Shown: positions 27,323 through 36,333, numbered from the stretch's first letter. The stretch is DNA of 45,455 nt from Pseudomonas sp. GM79 (GCF_000282495.1 NZ_AKJE01000038.1:1-45455), one strand, 5' to 3'. Notes: generated by a model not told the origin, from the letters alone. A program made the numbers and translations.

Positions 27323-29341
27323 ATGTTCGCGCCTGCCAATCAACCGCGTTTCACGTTGACCCTCGACGGCGTCCAGAATGAGCTCAAGGTACTTGAGTTC
27401 ACGGGCAAGGAAGCCATCAGCCAACCCTACCGTTTTGACCTGGAACTGGTCAGCGAACGGCCCGACATTGACCTCGAAAGCCTGCTGCATCGTCAGGCGT
27501 TTCTGAGTTTTGATGCGCAAGGTTCCGGTATTCATGGTCAGATTTTTCGCGTCGGCCAAAGCGACTCCGGGAAACGTCTGACGGGCTATCAAATCAGTCT
27601 CGTGCCGCGCCTGACGTATCTCGGTCAGCGTATCAATCAGCGGATTTTCCAGCATAAAAGCGTGCCGGCGATCGTCACGCAAATCCTCAAAGACCACGGC
27701 ATCCAGCGCGATGCCTTCGAGTTCCGGCTCGGCAGCGACTACCCCGAGCGCGAGTACTGCGTGCAGTACGCCGAAAGCGACCTGGCATTCATTCAGCGTC
27801 TGTGTGCCGAGATCGGCATTCACTACCACTTCCAGCACAGCCCAGATGGGCACCTGTTGGTGTTCGGTGATGACCAAACGGTTTTCCCACGGCTGCCCGA
27901 ACCGACGCTGTACCTGCCAGGCAGTGGGATGGCGGCAGAAGCGCCGGCAATCAAGCGGTTCAACGTGCGCCTGGAAACCCGGACCACAGCGGTCACTCGC
28001 CGGGACTACGACTTCGGCAAACCGCGTTTGCAACTCGAAAGCCGCCTCGACAGCGAGCAGCGACCGGTGCTGGAGGACTACCACTTCCCTGGTCAATTCA
28101 CCGATCGCGAACACGGCAAGCATCTGGCGCAACGGGCCTTGGAGCGCCACGGCGCGGATTACCGTCAGGCCGAAGGTCGCGGCGACGAATCTGCTTTGGT
28201 CAGTGGGCATTTCCTACACCTCGCCGAACACCCGCGTCAGACGTGGAATGACCTGTGGTTGATCACCGAAATCGAACACCGTGGCCGGCAGCCACAAGTG
28301 CTGGAAGAGTCGGCCACCGGCGACAGCCCGGATGATTTCCAAGGCTATCGCAATACTTTTCTGGCGACGCCGTGGGACGTTGCTTTTCGCCCCGCGCTGG
28401 GGCCGGAAAAGCCGCGCATGCTCGGCTATCAACCCGCTATGGTCACCGGCCCGACTGACAGCGAAATCCATTGCGACGAGTACGGTCGAGTCAAGGTTCA
28501 GCTCGCCTGGGACCGTGACGGTCGGCTCAATGAGCATTCCAGTTGCTGGCTGCGTGTCGCCACTGGCTGGGCACACGACCGCTACGGCAGCGTGATGATT
28601 CCGCGCGTCGGCATGGAAGTGCTGGTGGGGTTTGTCGACGCCGATGCCGACAAGCCGCTGGTCATGGGGTGCCTGCCCAACGCCGCGACCCCGGTGCCGC
28701 TCGATCTGCCGGCGGACAAGACCCGCAGCATTTTCCGTAGCCAAAGTAGTCCCGGTGGCGGTGGTTACAACGAATTGCGCATAGAGGATCGCAAAGGCGC
28801 CGAGGAAATCTACCTGCGCGCCCAGCGAAACTGGACTCAGCATGTACTGAACGATCAACAGGTTCAGGTCGATAACCAGCGCAGCATCGTCGTCACCGGC
28901 ACCGCCCGCCATGAGCTGAAGGCTGACGAAAAACGCATTACCCACGGTCAGCGCCAGACCGAAGTGCGGCAGGACGATCACTTGGTAGTGGTCGGCGACC
29001 GGCACATTCGCGTAACCAGTCAGGCCCTCAACGCCAGCCAGCAATTCCACGTCAGCGCCGGCCAGCAAGTGGTCATCGACGGCGGTGCCAGCGCGACCAT
29101 TCAGGCGGGCGGGCAATGGATCAACATCGGCCCCGGCGGGATTTTCAGCAGCGTGCCGATTCAGGTGGGGGGCGCGTTGATGCCGGCCACGGCAGCTGCG
29201 CCGAGCTTGCCGGATGTGCCGTTAAAACTGGCAGCGGCCCCGGCGGCGCTGCTCAGTGCCGCACAGATTCTCAGCCTGAAAAGTGATGCGCCGTTCTGTG
29301 AAGAATGCGAGCGCTGCAAGGACGGTGTTTGTGCAGCCTGA
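27323..29341 (+). CDS. vgrG: VgrG, type VI secretion spike protein
   Basis: A 672-residue VgrG. Residues ~5-340 form the gp27-like base (RFTLTLDGVQNELKVLEFTG; AESDLAFIQRLCAEIGIHYH near 160). The gp5-like OB domain follows (TDSEIHCDEYGRVKVQLAWD near 380; GWAHDRYGSVMIPRVGMEVL near 415). The beta-helix/DUF2345-like needle runs to ~630 (GGQWINIGPGGIFSSVPIQV). VgrG trimers tip the Hcp tube and carry effectors. The last 15 residues, FCEECERCKDGVCAA, contain four cysteines, which is uncommon for a VgrG tail. No other type VI core gene is in the window, so this is a remote cargo island. The DUF4123 gene overlaps its end, and the Rhs effector follows. Confidence 0.95.
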   Translation: MFAPANQPRFTLTLDGVQNELKVLEFTGKEAISQPYRFDLELVSERPDIDLESLLHRQAFLSFDAQGSGIHGQIFRVGQSDSGKRLTGYQISLVPRLTYLGQRINQRIFQHKSVPAIVTQILKDHGIQRDAFEFRLGSDYPEREYCVQYAESDLAFIQRLCAEIGIHYHFQHSPDGHLLVFGDDQTVFPRLPEPTLYLPGSGMAAEAPAIKRFNVRLETRTTAVTRRDYDFGKPRLQLESRLDSEQRPVLEDYHFPGQFTDREHGKHLAQRALERHGADYRQAEGRGDESALVSGHFLHLAEHPRQTWNDLWLITEIEHRGRQPQVLEESATGDSPDDFQGYRNTFLATPWDVAFRPALGPEKPRMLGYQPAMVTGPTDSEIHCDEYGRVKVQLAWDRDGRLNEHSSCWLRVATGWAHDRYGSVMIPRVGMEVLVGFVDADADKPLVMGCLPNAATPVPLDLPADKTRSIFRSQSSPGGGGYNELRIEDRKGAEEIYLRAQRNWTQHVLNDQQVQVDNQRSIVVTGTARHELKADEKRITHGQRQTEVRQDDHLVVVGDRHIRVTSQALNASQQFHVSAGQQVVIDGGASATIQAGGQWINIGPGGIFSSVPIQVGGALMPATAAAPSLPDVPLKLAAAPAALLSAAQILSLKSDAPFCEECERCKDGVCAA

Positions 29342-30068
29342 TCCCTTGTCGCCTCACGCCTGGCTGGAGCGCCAGCCGCTGAAGCCGCGGGAGCAACTGT
29401 TCGCGATTTTCAGCAGCGCCAGTGCGGCTGAACCGTTCAAAGCCTGGCAACGCTCGATCACCGCTCAAGCGCCGAGCCCGATCTGGGCTGATACCGCGTA
29501 TGCCGAGTGGGAAGCGGTGATGCCCTTTGTGGGAATCGTCCCTGCTGGCGGTGAGTTTCTGGAGTGGGGCGCTACGACCGAGTCCCGCGATTGGGGTTGG
29601 CTGGCGGTTTCTTCTGCCTCTCAAGAAGTGCTGGTCGAGCATTTGCGCAGCCTCACTCAAGTTCTTTTGCCCAACGGCAACGCGGTGTTTTTTCGCTTCT
29701 GGGATGGGCGCTATTTGCTGCCGATTCTTCAGTCTGCCGACGTTAACGCCACGCAGTTAATGCCTGTCATCGACCGTTGTTTGATCAATGGGAAACCGCT
29801 CGATATCGGCGGCAGTGCGTTGAAAACCGCCAGGGTTTTCCCGTGGTGGGAAGTTTCTGAATCACTGCTCAAACACCTCACCGCCGAGTCCGCCACAACC
29901 CGCATCAACAACTTGATGAAGTGGTTGAGCGAGGACCGCCCAGACCTTTACGAAGCGTTTTCCGAAAGTGTGTTGCGGCACAAAGTTGCGAGCCTTCTTG
30001 AGACGCCAGACCTGCCTCAAGCACCGAAATCAGCCTTGGTGGATTACCTGATGACGGAGCTGGACTGA
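29331..30068 (+). CDS. DUF4123-domain type VI adaptor/chaperone
   Basis: A ~245-residue protein of the DUF4123 group (Tap/TEC type), which binds a specific effector and loads it onto its VgrG. Typical segments are the N-terminal AWLERQPLKPREQLFAIFSS, the central VSSASQEVLVEHLRSLTQVL and FFRFWDGRYLLPIL near residue 125. The start is placed at the GTG at 29331, because AAGGA lies 8 bases upstream; GTG at 29325 or ATG at 29283 are alternatives. It overlaps vgrG by 11 bases, and its stop overlaps the Rhs start by one base (TGATG). The gene order vgrG-DUF4123-rhs predicts that it is the dedicated loader of the Rhs effector. Confidence 0.85.
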   Translation: MQPDPLSPHAWLERQPLKPREQLFAIFSSASAAEPFKAWQRSITAQAPSPIWADTAYAEWEAVMPFVGIVPAGGEFLEWGATTESRDWGWLAVSSASQEVLVEHLRSLTQVLLPNGNAVFFRFWDGRYLLPILQSADVNATQLMPVIDRCLINGKPLDIGGSALKTARVFPWWEVSESLLKHLTAESATTRINNLMKWLSEDRPDLYEAFSESVLRHKVASLLETPDLPQAPKSALVDYLMTELD

Positions 30069-33000
30069 TGGATCAGATCGTTCGTATTGAGCAGGAGCTC
30101 GACGGTTTCAAAGACACCTTGAGTTTATATCGCCAGCAACTTGGCAGTTTTTTGAGCGGGAATGCGGACAGGGTTAGCCGAGTTACGGATATGCCGTCGC
30201 TGATGGACATGGAGCGGCTCATAAAACTTGGTAATACCACCACCGCGGTGAGCAGTCGTGATGACGATTTTTTCTCCAGTCTTGCGCAGTGCCCGAAGAG
30301 CGGAATTCTGGAAATCGAGAGCAAGTTTGAATCGGTTTATGACGTTCCGCTGGGGAATATTCGGGTCGATGTGATTGCTGCCGATGGCGGCGAGATCACA
30401 CCGGTCACGCTCGATGAAAACGGTAAAGGACAGTTCGAAGGTACACCCGGCAAGTTCTATCGTGTTCATGTTCAGAGCGAAGTTACCCCGGCTCAAATCG
30501 ATGATCTTTTCTCGTCTTACGATGGCTTGACCTTAGAGCTGGAAGGCTGGCTGCGCAAAGAGTGGGAGGGGTTCAAACCGCAGTGGTCGCAGCAATCGGC
30601 TTCAGCTTCATTGGCAGCAGTGGGCAATGGAATGCTGGCGGGAAGTTGGGCAGCGATTCAGGCTGTTTGGGATGGCATTGGTGAACTCACCGACATCCTG
30701 AAAGACCCCAACGCCTTTGCCGAAAAGCTCGGTGAAAGTGCCAGTCAACTCGCCAATCTGGCCGTGACTGCCCCAGACACAATGGAAAAGGCCATGTTGC
30801 TGGCCAGCGACGAGGCAGCACTGTGTTTGCTGGTACGCACCGCAGTGCTATGGCTCGAAGCATTGCCGCCTTCGCAACTTGCCGGGTCCTCGGCTGAAGC
30901 CATTTCCAAAGTTGTGGTCGGTTTGGTCATCGACTTGTTGATTGGCGTGGTGCTGAGTGTCGTTGGGGTAGGCATTGCCTGGCTGACGGTGCGTCTGGCC
31001 AAGTACAGCGCGCAGATTTTTCAGGCCGTAATGGGCTTCGTGAAGTCGATGGTCGCGATCATCAACAACTTCATGGAGTACGTCGACCGCTATAAGAAAG
31101 TCGCCGCGCGCGGTGTTGCAGCGGGACTGAAAAAGGGTCGCATGCAACTGCGCTGGGATGCCAAACGCAACACCACGCTCAAGCAAAACGAACACCACGA
31201 CGATGTCTCAAAACAAGCCACAAACCCCAACGGCGACAGCGCCGACTCCGCGGATAAAACCGCGACCAACAAATGCCCGGTATCGATGGTCACCGGCGAG
31301 GAACTGCTAACCCTCACCGACGGTTCGCTGGACGGGATCCTGCCGTTCGACTTCACCCGGCTCTATCGCACCAGTGCCGCCGAGATCGATTGTGGGCTGG
31401 GCTTCGGCTGGAGCCATTCGCTCGCCCATCGGCTGGAAATCGACGGTGATCAGGTCATCTGGATCGACCACGAAAACCGCCGCACCACCTTCCCGCTGCC
31501 GAACCACGAACGCCCGGCGATCCACAACGGCCTGTCACGCGCGGCGATTTATCTCGGTGCCGAGCCCGAAGAACTGATCCTCGCCCAGGCCGGCGAAGAA
31601 ACCCGTTTCTACCACTTTCATAACGGTTTTCTGACGACGATTAGCGACGCGTACGACAACCGCTTGCGCATCACTCACGACCGCCAGCAGCGCATCCAGC
31701 GCCTCGATAACGGCGCCGGCCGTGCCTTGCTGTTGCGCTATGACCGCGCGCGTCTGATCGCCGTCGACTATCAGGTGTTTGTCCCCGCGCAGACCCTCGA
31801 TGAGACCTGGCACACCGAGCAGACGCTGGTCAGTTACCGCTACGACGAATGCGCTCAACTGGTCGAGGCGAGCAACGCCGCCGGCGAAAGCGAGCGTTAC
31901 GACTACGACGACCGGCACGTGATTTTGCAGCGTCAACTGGCCGGTGGGGCGAGTTTCTTTTGGGAGTGGGAAAGGTCCGGCAAAGCGGCCAGATGTGTCC
32001 GCCACTGGGCGTCGTTTTCGCAGATGGACACGCGTTATGTCTGGGATGACGAGGGCAGTGTCACCGTCCAGAACATCGATGGCAGCGAAGAGGTTTATGT
32101 CCACGATGATCGGGCGCGGCTGGTGCGCAAGGTCGAGCTGGATGGCGGCGAGCACCTCAAGGCTTACGACGACAACGGTCGGTTGCTTGCCGAACAGGAT
32201 CCGCTCGGCGCCGTCACCGAATACCGCTACGACGAAGTCGGACGGCTGGTGGCGCTGATTCCACCGCAAGACGAACCGACTGCCTACGAGTACCGCAACG
32301 GTTTCCTGCATGCGCGGTATCGCGGCGAGGCGGTATGGACCTATCGGCGCAATGCCCAGGGCGACGTCACCGAGGCTGTCGACCCGGACGGCCAGGTCAT
32401 CCATTACCACTACGACGCCCAGGGGCGGTTGCTGTCGATCCGCTACCCGGACACCAGTCGGCATCTGTTCGTCTGGAATGCCTTGGGCCAGTTGCTCGAA
32501 GAAACCTTGCCGGACGGTGGTCAGCGGCGCTTTTCCTACGACGCACTGGGCCGAAGGATTACCCGTCAGGACGAACACGGCGCGATCACAAAGTCTCAGT
32601 GGGACGCCGTCGGCCGACTGATACAGACGACGCTGCCTACAGGAGCCATTCGCGCCTACAGCTACAACGCCTACGGCAAGATCACCGCCGAACGCGATGA
32701 ACTGGGCCGCGTCACTCGCTATGAATATGCCGACGATTTACACCTGGTCAGCCGCCGCATTAATCCCGATGGCACGCAACTGCGTTATCGCTATGACAAC
32801 GCCCAGCTGCTGCTCACGGACATCGAAAACGAAGCCGGCGAACACTATCGGCTGGACTACACCCCCGGCGGATTGATCCGACAGGAAACCGGCTTCGACG
32901 GCCGCCGTACCGCGTACGCCTACGATCTCAATGGGCACCTGCTGGAGAAAACCGAGTTTGGCGATGACGGCTCGCAGCTGATCACGGCTTATGAGCGGGA

Positions 33001-34729
33001 CTCGGCCGGGCGCCTGTTGGTCAAGACCCTGCCCGATGGCATCCAGGTCGAGTATCGCTACGACTCACTGGGTCGACTGACCAGCGTCGACGACGGCCAC
33101 GATCATCCGCTGGAATTCGAGTACGACCAGCAGGACCGGCTGATCACCGAACACCAGGGTTGGGGCACCTTGCGCTATGGCTACGACGCCTGCGGCCAGC
33201 TCAACCGGCTGCGTCTACCGGACGGCAGCAAACTCGACTACCACCACGCCAAGGGCGGGGCGCTGACGGCCATCGACCTCAATGGCGCGCGTCTTACAAG
33301 TCACACGTACAAATCCGGCCGTGAACAGCAACGCCAGCAAGGTCTGCTGCTCAGCGAATATGCCTACGACGACCAGGGCCGACTGAAGGCCCACGCCGTC
33401 AGCCAACAGCAAAAAAACCTGTACCGCCGCGACTATGCCTACAGCGCCAACGGCAATCTCGACCACATCGCCGACACCCGCCACGGCCAACGCAACTACA
33501 CCTACGACCCGCTCAACCGCCTGACCCGTGTCCGCCACACCCGCGACACCCCGCCGGAAAGCTTCGCCCACGACCCCGCCGGCAACCTGCTGATGCAGGA
33601 TCGCCCCGGCGCCGCGAAAGTCGCGGGCAATCGCCTGCTCATGCAAGGCGACCGCCACTACGACTACGACGCCTTCGGCAACCTGATCCGCGAACGCCGT
33701 GGTACTGCGCAAAAACTCGTCACCGAATACCGTTACGACTGCCAGCACCGGTTGGTGGGCGTCACGTTGCCCGATGGAAGCTGTACGAATTATCGCTACG
33801 ACGCCTTCGGCCGCCGCATAACCAAAACCGTCGACGGCAAAACCACCGAACTCTTCTGGCAGGGCGACCAAGTCGTCGCCGAAAGCAGCAAAGAGCATTA
33901 CCGCAGCTACGTCTACGAACCCGGCAGTTTCCGCCCGCTGGCCATGCTCGACGGCAAAGGCCCGAAAAAGGCCTGCCCGTTCTACTACCAGCTCGATCAC
34001 CTCGGCACGCCGCAGGAACTGACCGATTTTGGTGGCGAGATTGTCTGGTCGGCGAAGTACAACGCCTACGGCAAAGTCACGCGTCTGGCGTTCGGCGGGG
34101 GCGAGCAGCTCGATCAGCCGCTGCGGTTCCAGGGGCAGTACTTCGACGCCGAGAGTGGCCTGCATTACAACCGGCATCGGTACTATGATCCGGAGATAGG
34201 ACGGTATCTGACGCCGGATCCGGTGAAGTTGGCAGGTGGGCTGAACCAGTATCAATACACGCCGAATCCGACGGGGTGGGTTGATCCGTTGGGGTTGGCG
34301 TGTCTACCTTGCCCCGGTGATCCTGAAGGACCGTTTAGCGTAATTGTTCCGGGCGGTGGTTTGGCTGCACACGAAGCTCAGGGAGGCCATCTCATTGAGA
34401 AACATATTGGTCGGACCGAAGCCCAGTTGCGAGAAAGGCTCGAGGCAGAGCCACATATACCAATCGCATCGACATTTCCTAATCAAACTGCCGCAGAGGC
34501 CACAGTTTCAAGCGTAATGGATAGAAATAAAGAACTAATAGATGATTTTGTGAGTGGTAATGCGCGCAGGCTCGTTATTACACAACCAATGTCGGCGCCG
34601 GTAGGCGTTGGAGTTGTTCGACGCAGTGGAGAACTTGAGTCTTTATCTGTTGTAAAGTTAATACTCCAGAGAGCTAACGAATCGCCGTCCGGCTACATTA
34701 TTTATACGGGGTATGCAAGTGATCGATAA
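30068..34729 (+). CDS. Rhs-family type VI effector with a C-terminal RNase A-like (CdiA-CT type) toxin
   Basis: A 1553-residue polymorphic toxin. Residues 1-400 are an N-terminal region without a recognisable PAAR domain; it has a membrane-like segment at ~276-308 (VVVGLVIDLLIGVVLSVVGV). A DUF6531-type start lies near 403 (CPVSMVTGEELLTLTDGSLD), followed by dozens of YD repeats to ~1370 that should form the Rhs shell. The core ends RYYDPEIGRYLTPDPVKLAG, with WVDPLGLA as the likely self-cleavage site. The last 142 residues (from 1412, DNA 34301) match the bacterial RNase A-like CdiA toxin pattern: HEAQGGHLIEKHIGR, ASTFPNQTAAEATV and GYIIYTGY. His1446, Arg1457, Thr1547 and Tyr1549 have the spacing of the four catalytic residues I recall for the Yersinia kristensenii toxin. 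The toxin coding part is visibly more AT-rich than the core. Confidence 0.88.
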   Translation: MDQIVRIEQELDGFKDTLSLYRQQLGSFLSGNADRVSRVTDMPSLMDMERLIKLGNTTTAVSSRDDDFFSSLAQCPKSGILEIESKFESVYDVPLGNIRVDVIAADGGEITPVTLDENGKGQFEGTPGKFYRVHVQSEVTPAQIDDLFSSYDGLTLELEGWLRKEWEGFKPQWSQQSASASLAAVGNGMLAGSWAAIQAVWDGIGELTDILKDPNAFAEKLGESASQLANLAVTAPDTMEKAMLLASDEAALCLLVRTAVLWLEALPPSQLAGSSAEAISKVVVGLVIDLLIGVVLSVVGVGIAWLTVRLAKYSAQIFQAVMGFVKSMVAIINNFMEYVDRYKKVAARGVAAGLKKGRMQLRWDAKRNTTLKQNEHHDDVSKQATNPNGDSADSADKTATNKCPVSMVTGEELLTLTDGSLDGILPFDFTRLYRTSAAEIDCGLGFGWSHSLAHRLEIDGDQVIWIDHENRRTTFPLPNHERPAIHNGLSRAAIYLGAEPEELILAQAGEETRFYHFHNGFLTTISDAYDNRLRITHDRQQRIQRLDNGAGRALLLRYDRARLIAVDYQVFVPAQTLDETWHTEQTLVSYRYDECAQLVEASNAAGESERYDYDDRHVILQRQLAGGASFFWEWERSGKAARCVRHWASFSQMDTRYVWDDEGSVTVQNIDGSEEVYVHDDRARLVRKVELDGGEHLKAYDDNGRLLAEQDPLGAVTEYRYDEVGRLVALIPPQDEPTAYEYRNGFLHARYRGEAVWTYRRNAQGDVTEAVDPDGQVIHYHYDAQGRLLSIRYPDTSRHLFVWNALGQLLEETLPDGGQRRFSYDALGRRITRQDEHGAITKSQWDAVGRLIQTTLPTGAIRAYSYNAYGKITAERDELGRVTRYEYADDLHLVSRRINPDGTQLRYRYDNAQLLLTDIENEAGEHYRLDYTPGGLIRQETGFDGRRTAYAYDLNGHLLEKTEFGDDGSQLITAYERDSAGRLLVKTLPDGIQVEYRYDSLGRLTSVDDGHDHPLEFEYDQQDRLITEHQGWGTLRYGYDACGQLNRLRLPDGSKLDYHHAKGGALTAIDLNGARLTSHTYKSGREQQRQQGLLLSEYAYDDQGRLKAHAVSQQQKNLYRRDYAYSANGNLDHIADTRHGQRNYTYDPLNRLTRVRHTRDTPPESFAHDPAGNLLMQDRPGAAKVAGNRLLMQGDRHYDYDAFGNLIRERRGTAQKLVTEYRYDCQHRLVGVTLPDGSCTNYRYDAFGRRITKTVDGKTTELFWQGDQVVAESSKEHYRSYVYEPGSFRPLAMLDGKGPKKACPFYYQLDHLGTPQELTDFGGEIVWSAKYNAYGKVTRLAFGGGEQLDQPLRFQGQYFDAESGLHYNRHRYYDPEIGRYLTPDPVKLAGGLNQYQYTPNPTGWVDPLGLACLPCPGDPEGPFSVIVPGGGLAAHEAQGGHLIEKHIGRTEAQLRERLEAEPHIPIASTFPNQTAAEATVSSVMDRNKELIDDFVSGNARRLVITQPMSAPVGVGVVRRSGELESLSVVKLILQRANESPSGYIIYTGYASDR

Positions 34730-35015
34730 TTCGTTTTCGCAGCTTTACCAGTTCTTGGGAGCCTATTTTCATGAGGACTGGATGTGTGAATTTTACACGG
34801 CGGATGATGTTGTTAGATCTTTCCTGTTTGACTCAACATCCGAAACAATTTCGGTTGTGAGAAATGAAATTGCTGCTCTGCTCGAGAGGCATATGACCGA
34901 GATAGAGTTGCGAGAGTTTCTGCTCAAAAAGATGAGCTGCTGCTACTGCTACTGGCACGAATGGGATTCGGGAGAGGTATGGTTGAGTCACCTTGTTGAT
35001 ATTTTTGATGAGTAA
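34713..35015 (+). CDS. cognate immunity protein, CdiI-like
   Basis: A 100-residue acidic protein whose start lies inside the last codons of the rhs gene (17-base overlap). The N-terminal SFSQLYQFLGAYFHEDWMCE and the remaining helical pattern resemble the CdiI_2-type immunity proteins found beside RNase A-like CdiA toxins. It should bind and block the toxin domain in the producing cell. GTG at 34719 is an alternative start with GGGG 7 bases upstream. An unusual CCYCYWHE cluster lies near residue 77. The base composition is AT-rich like the toxin tip, as expected if toxin and immunity move together. Functional pairing is inferred from position and resemblance. Confidence 0.8.
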   Translation: MQVIDNSFSQLYQFLGAYFHEDWMCEFYTADDVVRSFLFDSTSETISVVRNEIAALLERHMTEIELREFLLKKMSCCYCYWHEWDSGEVWLSHLVDIFDE

Positions 35016-35244
35016 AAAATATCCCAACGCGCACGATTTTTTAATGTGTACTTTCATGGGGCAAAGGGGGTGGGCTTATATTTTCCAATTTTCGGGGTTT
35101 GTGGCTGTTTGAAGGGGGCTTGAGTAACAAATAAACTCCGTCCATTTATGCTTTGTTCTCATTGATGGTGAACGGCAAGGGAGTAAGTGAATTCGTTACT
35201 TTTTTTCAACTTTATTGTGTTTCGTAATGGTCGGTTTTTGAAGA

Positions 35245-35661
35245 ATGACGTTATCAATAGCTATTAGAAAATGTATCGCTATAGTGCGAGCTGCGTATAA
35301 GAATCGGGCCGAGAATTCGGGTTCTGCTGTTCAGCAACAAACCACTAGCTGCGAACTTCGTGGTGGAAATAAGAGTTGGAGAGCCGTTCCAAGCTCTAGG
35401 TTTATAAGCCATAGAGCACAGCTGAATGCTTATAATGAAGCGATGACAAGGGAGACTAGAAAAATGTCTCGTTTTACTGGGGAGGATAGTAAAGGAAATT
35501 TGGTAGTAAGAATGGAGGCTGAAAATGTAGGTCAAGGATATGAACCTAATCCTTTAGACCCAGAAAATCCGCGTTTCATTCCTCAGATTAATGCCTTTGA
35601 GATGAAATTCGATTTTGAGACATTGAAGCCTATAGCGCTTTATCCGATAGAGAAAATCTAA
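35245..35661 (+). CDS. unrecognised 138-residue protein, possible orphan toxin tip
   Basis: I do not recognise this family. It begins MTLSIAIRKCIAIVRAAYKN, with a basic N-terminal third and a more acidic C-terminal two thirds (for example VVRMEAENVGQGYEPNPLDP and FEMKFDFETLKPIALYPIEK). It lies 229 bases after the immunity gene; that gap is AT-rich, with no gene and no clear Rhs-core remnant. Its stop overlaps the start of the next gene by one base, the usual layout of a toxin-immunity pair, and displaced toxin tips with their immunity genes are common behind rhs genes. It lacks the Rhs junction motif (DPxGL), so the toxin reading is inference. Base composition is unlike the Pseudomonas core. 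It may also be a fragment whose N-terminus has been lost. Confidence 0.5.
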   Translation: MTLSIAIRKCIAIVRAAYKNRAENSGSAVQQQTTSCELRGGNKSWRAVPSSRFISHRAQLNAYNEAMTRETRKMSRFTGEDSKGNLVVRMEAENVGQGYEPNPLDPENPRFIPQINAFEMKFDFETLKPIALYPIEKI

Positions 35662-36077
35662 TGCTGATGCATCCGTATCTTAACGTTCCATATAATCCGA
35701 GCGTAGAGCACTTTCTCGGTGGGTTCGATATATATGATCGCGAGGAGAGTCTTGGGGTTGAGTTGTCGGCGTACGATCCTGAGTGTCCTTCAGATAGGGA
35801 GTTTTTAATATCCCGGTTTATTGTCAAGCGCTTCGCTGCGTTGAGTTATCGGCACAAGTTTGTTTTGTTCTTTGTGTTGGGAGAGGCTCTTGAGGGTGAC
35901 TCGAGTGTTTTTTCTGAGATTTTGGAACATGATCCGATGTCTCCCTCCTCGCTCCCTCCTGGGTGGAATGAAATGAAAAATCCGAGGGCGTTTTTTGAAG
36001 ATGTGTACCTTAAGTTGTCCGAGGCGTGGATTAATGATCTTTATAAAGCGAGTCAGGAGGACTTTTCAACTTGGTGA
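35661..36077 (+). CDS. unrecognised 138-residue protein, possible immunity partner of the upstream gene
   Basis: I do not recognise this family. The protein is acidic, starts MLMHPYLNVPYNPSVEHFLG and is probably mainly helical (RHKFVLFFVLGEALEGDSSV; FFEDVYLKLSEAWINDLYKA). It has no signal peptide, so it should be cytosolic. Overlap with the preceding gene by a single base (TAATG) predicts coupled translation. Position behind an Rhs toxin-immunity pair, small size, acidity and AT-rich composition are all typical of immunity genes. A short inverted repeat GACTAG (36078-36083)/CTAGTC (36092-36097) follows the stop directly. Confidence 0.5.
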   Translation: MLMHPYLNVPYNPSVEHFLGGFDIYDREESLGVELSAYDPECPSDREFLISRFIVKRFAALSYRHKFVLFFVLGEALEGDSSVFSEILEHDPMSPSSLPPGWNEMKNPRAFFEDVYLKLSEAWINDLYKASQEDFSTW

Positions 36078-36333
36078 GACTAGTGCTTAAGCTAGTCATG
36101 AATTTCTGAAGCTTAGATGATAAATACGTCTGTCCCCTTTCTTGTGCCTGACAATTTGGAATCCCAAGCGTCAAACTCTCAGTGCTTTGATTGCCAGCAC
36201 CACAGATTAATCGGAAGGTGTTTAAAAACTTTGTTGTGACATCGAAATTTCCGGACAATGTCGTCGGAAGTTTCCTTCAAACCGTATCGGTTTCCATGAA
36301 CTGGTGCGAAGTGAGATCCATGGATAGTCTTTG

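Noticed and set aside
33215..34255. A 346-codon minus-strand frame opposite the Rhs core
   Set aside because: It is the complement of YD repeats and gives a Val/Ala-rich repetitive product; an artefact of the repeat codons.
27323..36077. A prophage or transposon carrying the vgrG-rhs genes
   Set aside because: No integrase, transposase, attachment repeats or phage structural genes apart from the spike-like VgrG are seen. A type VI cargo island explains the content.
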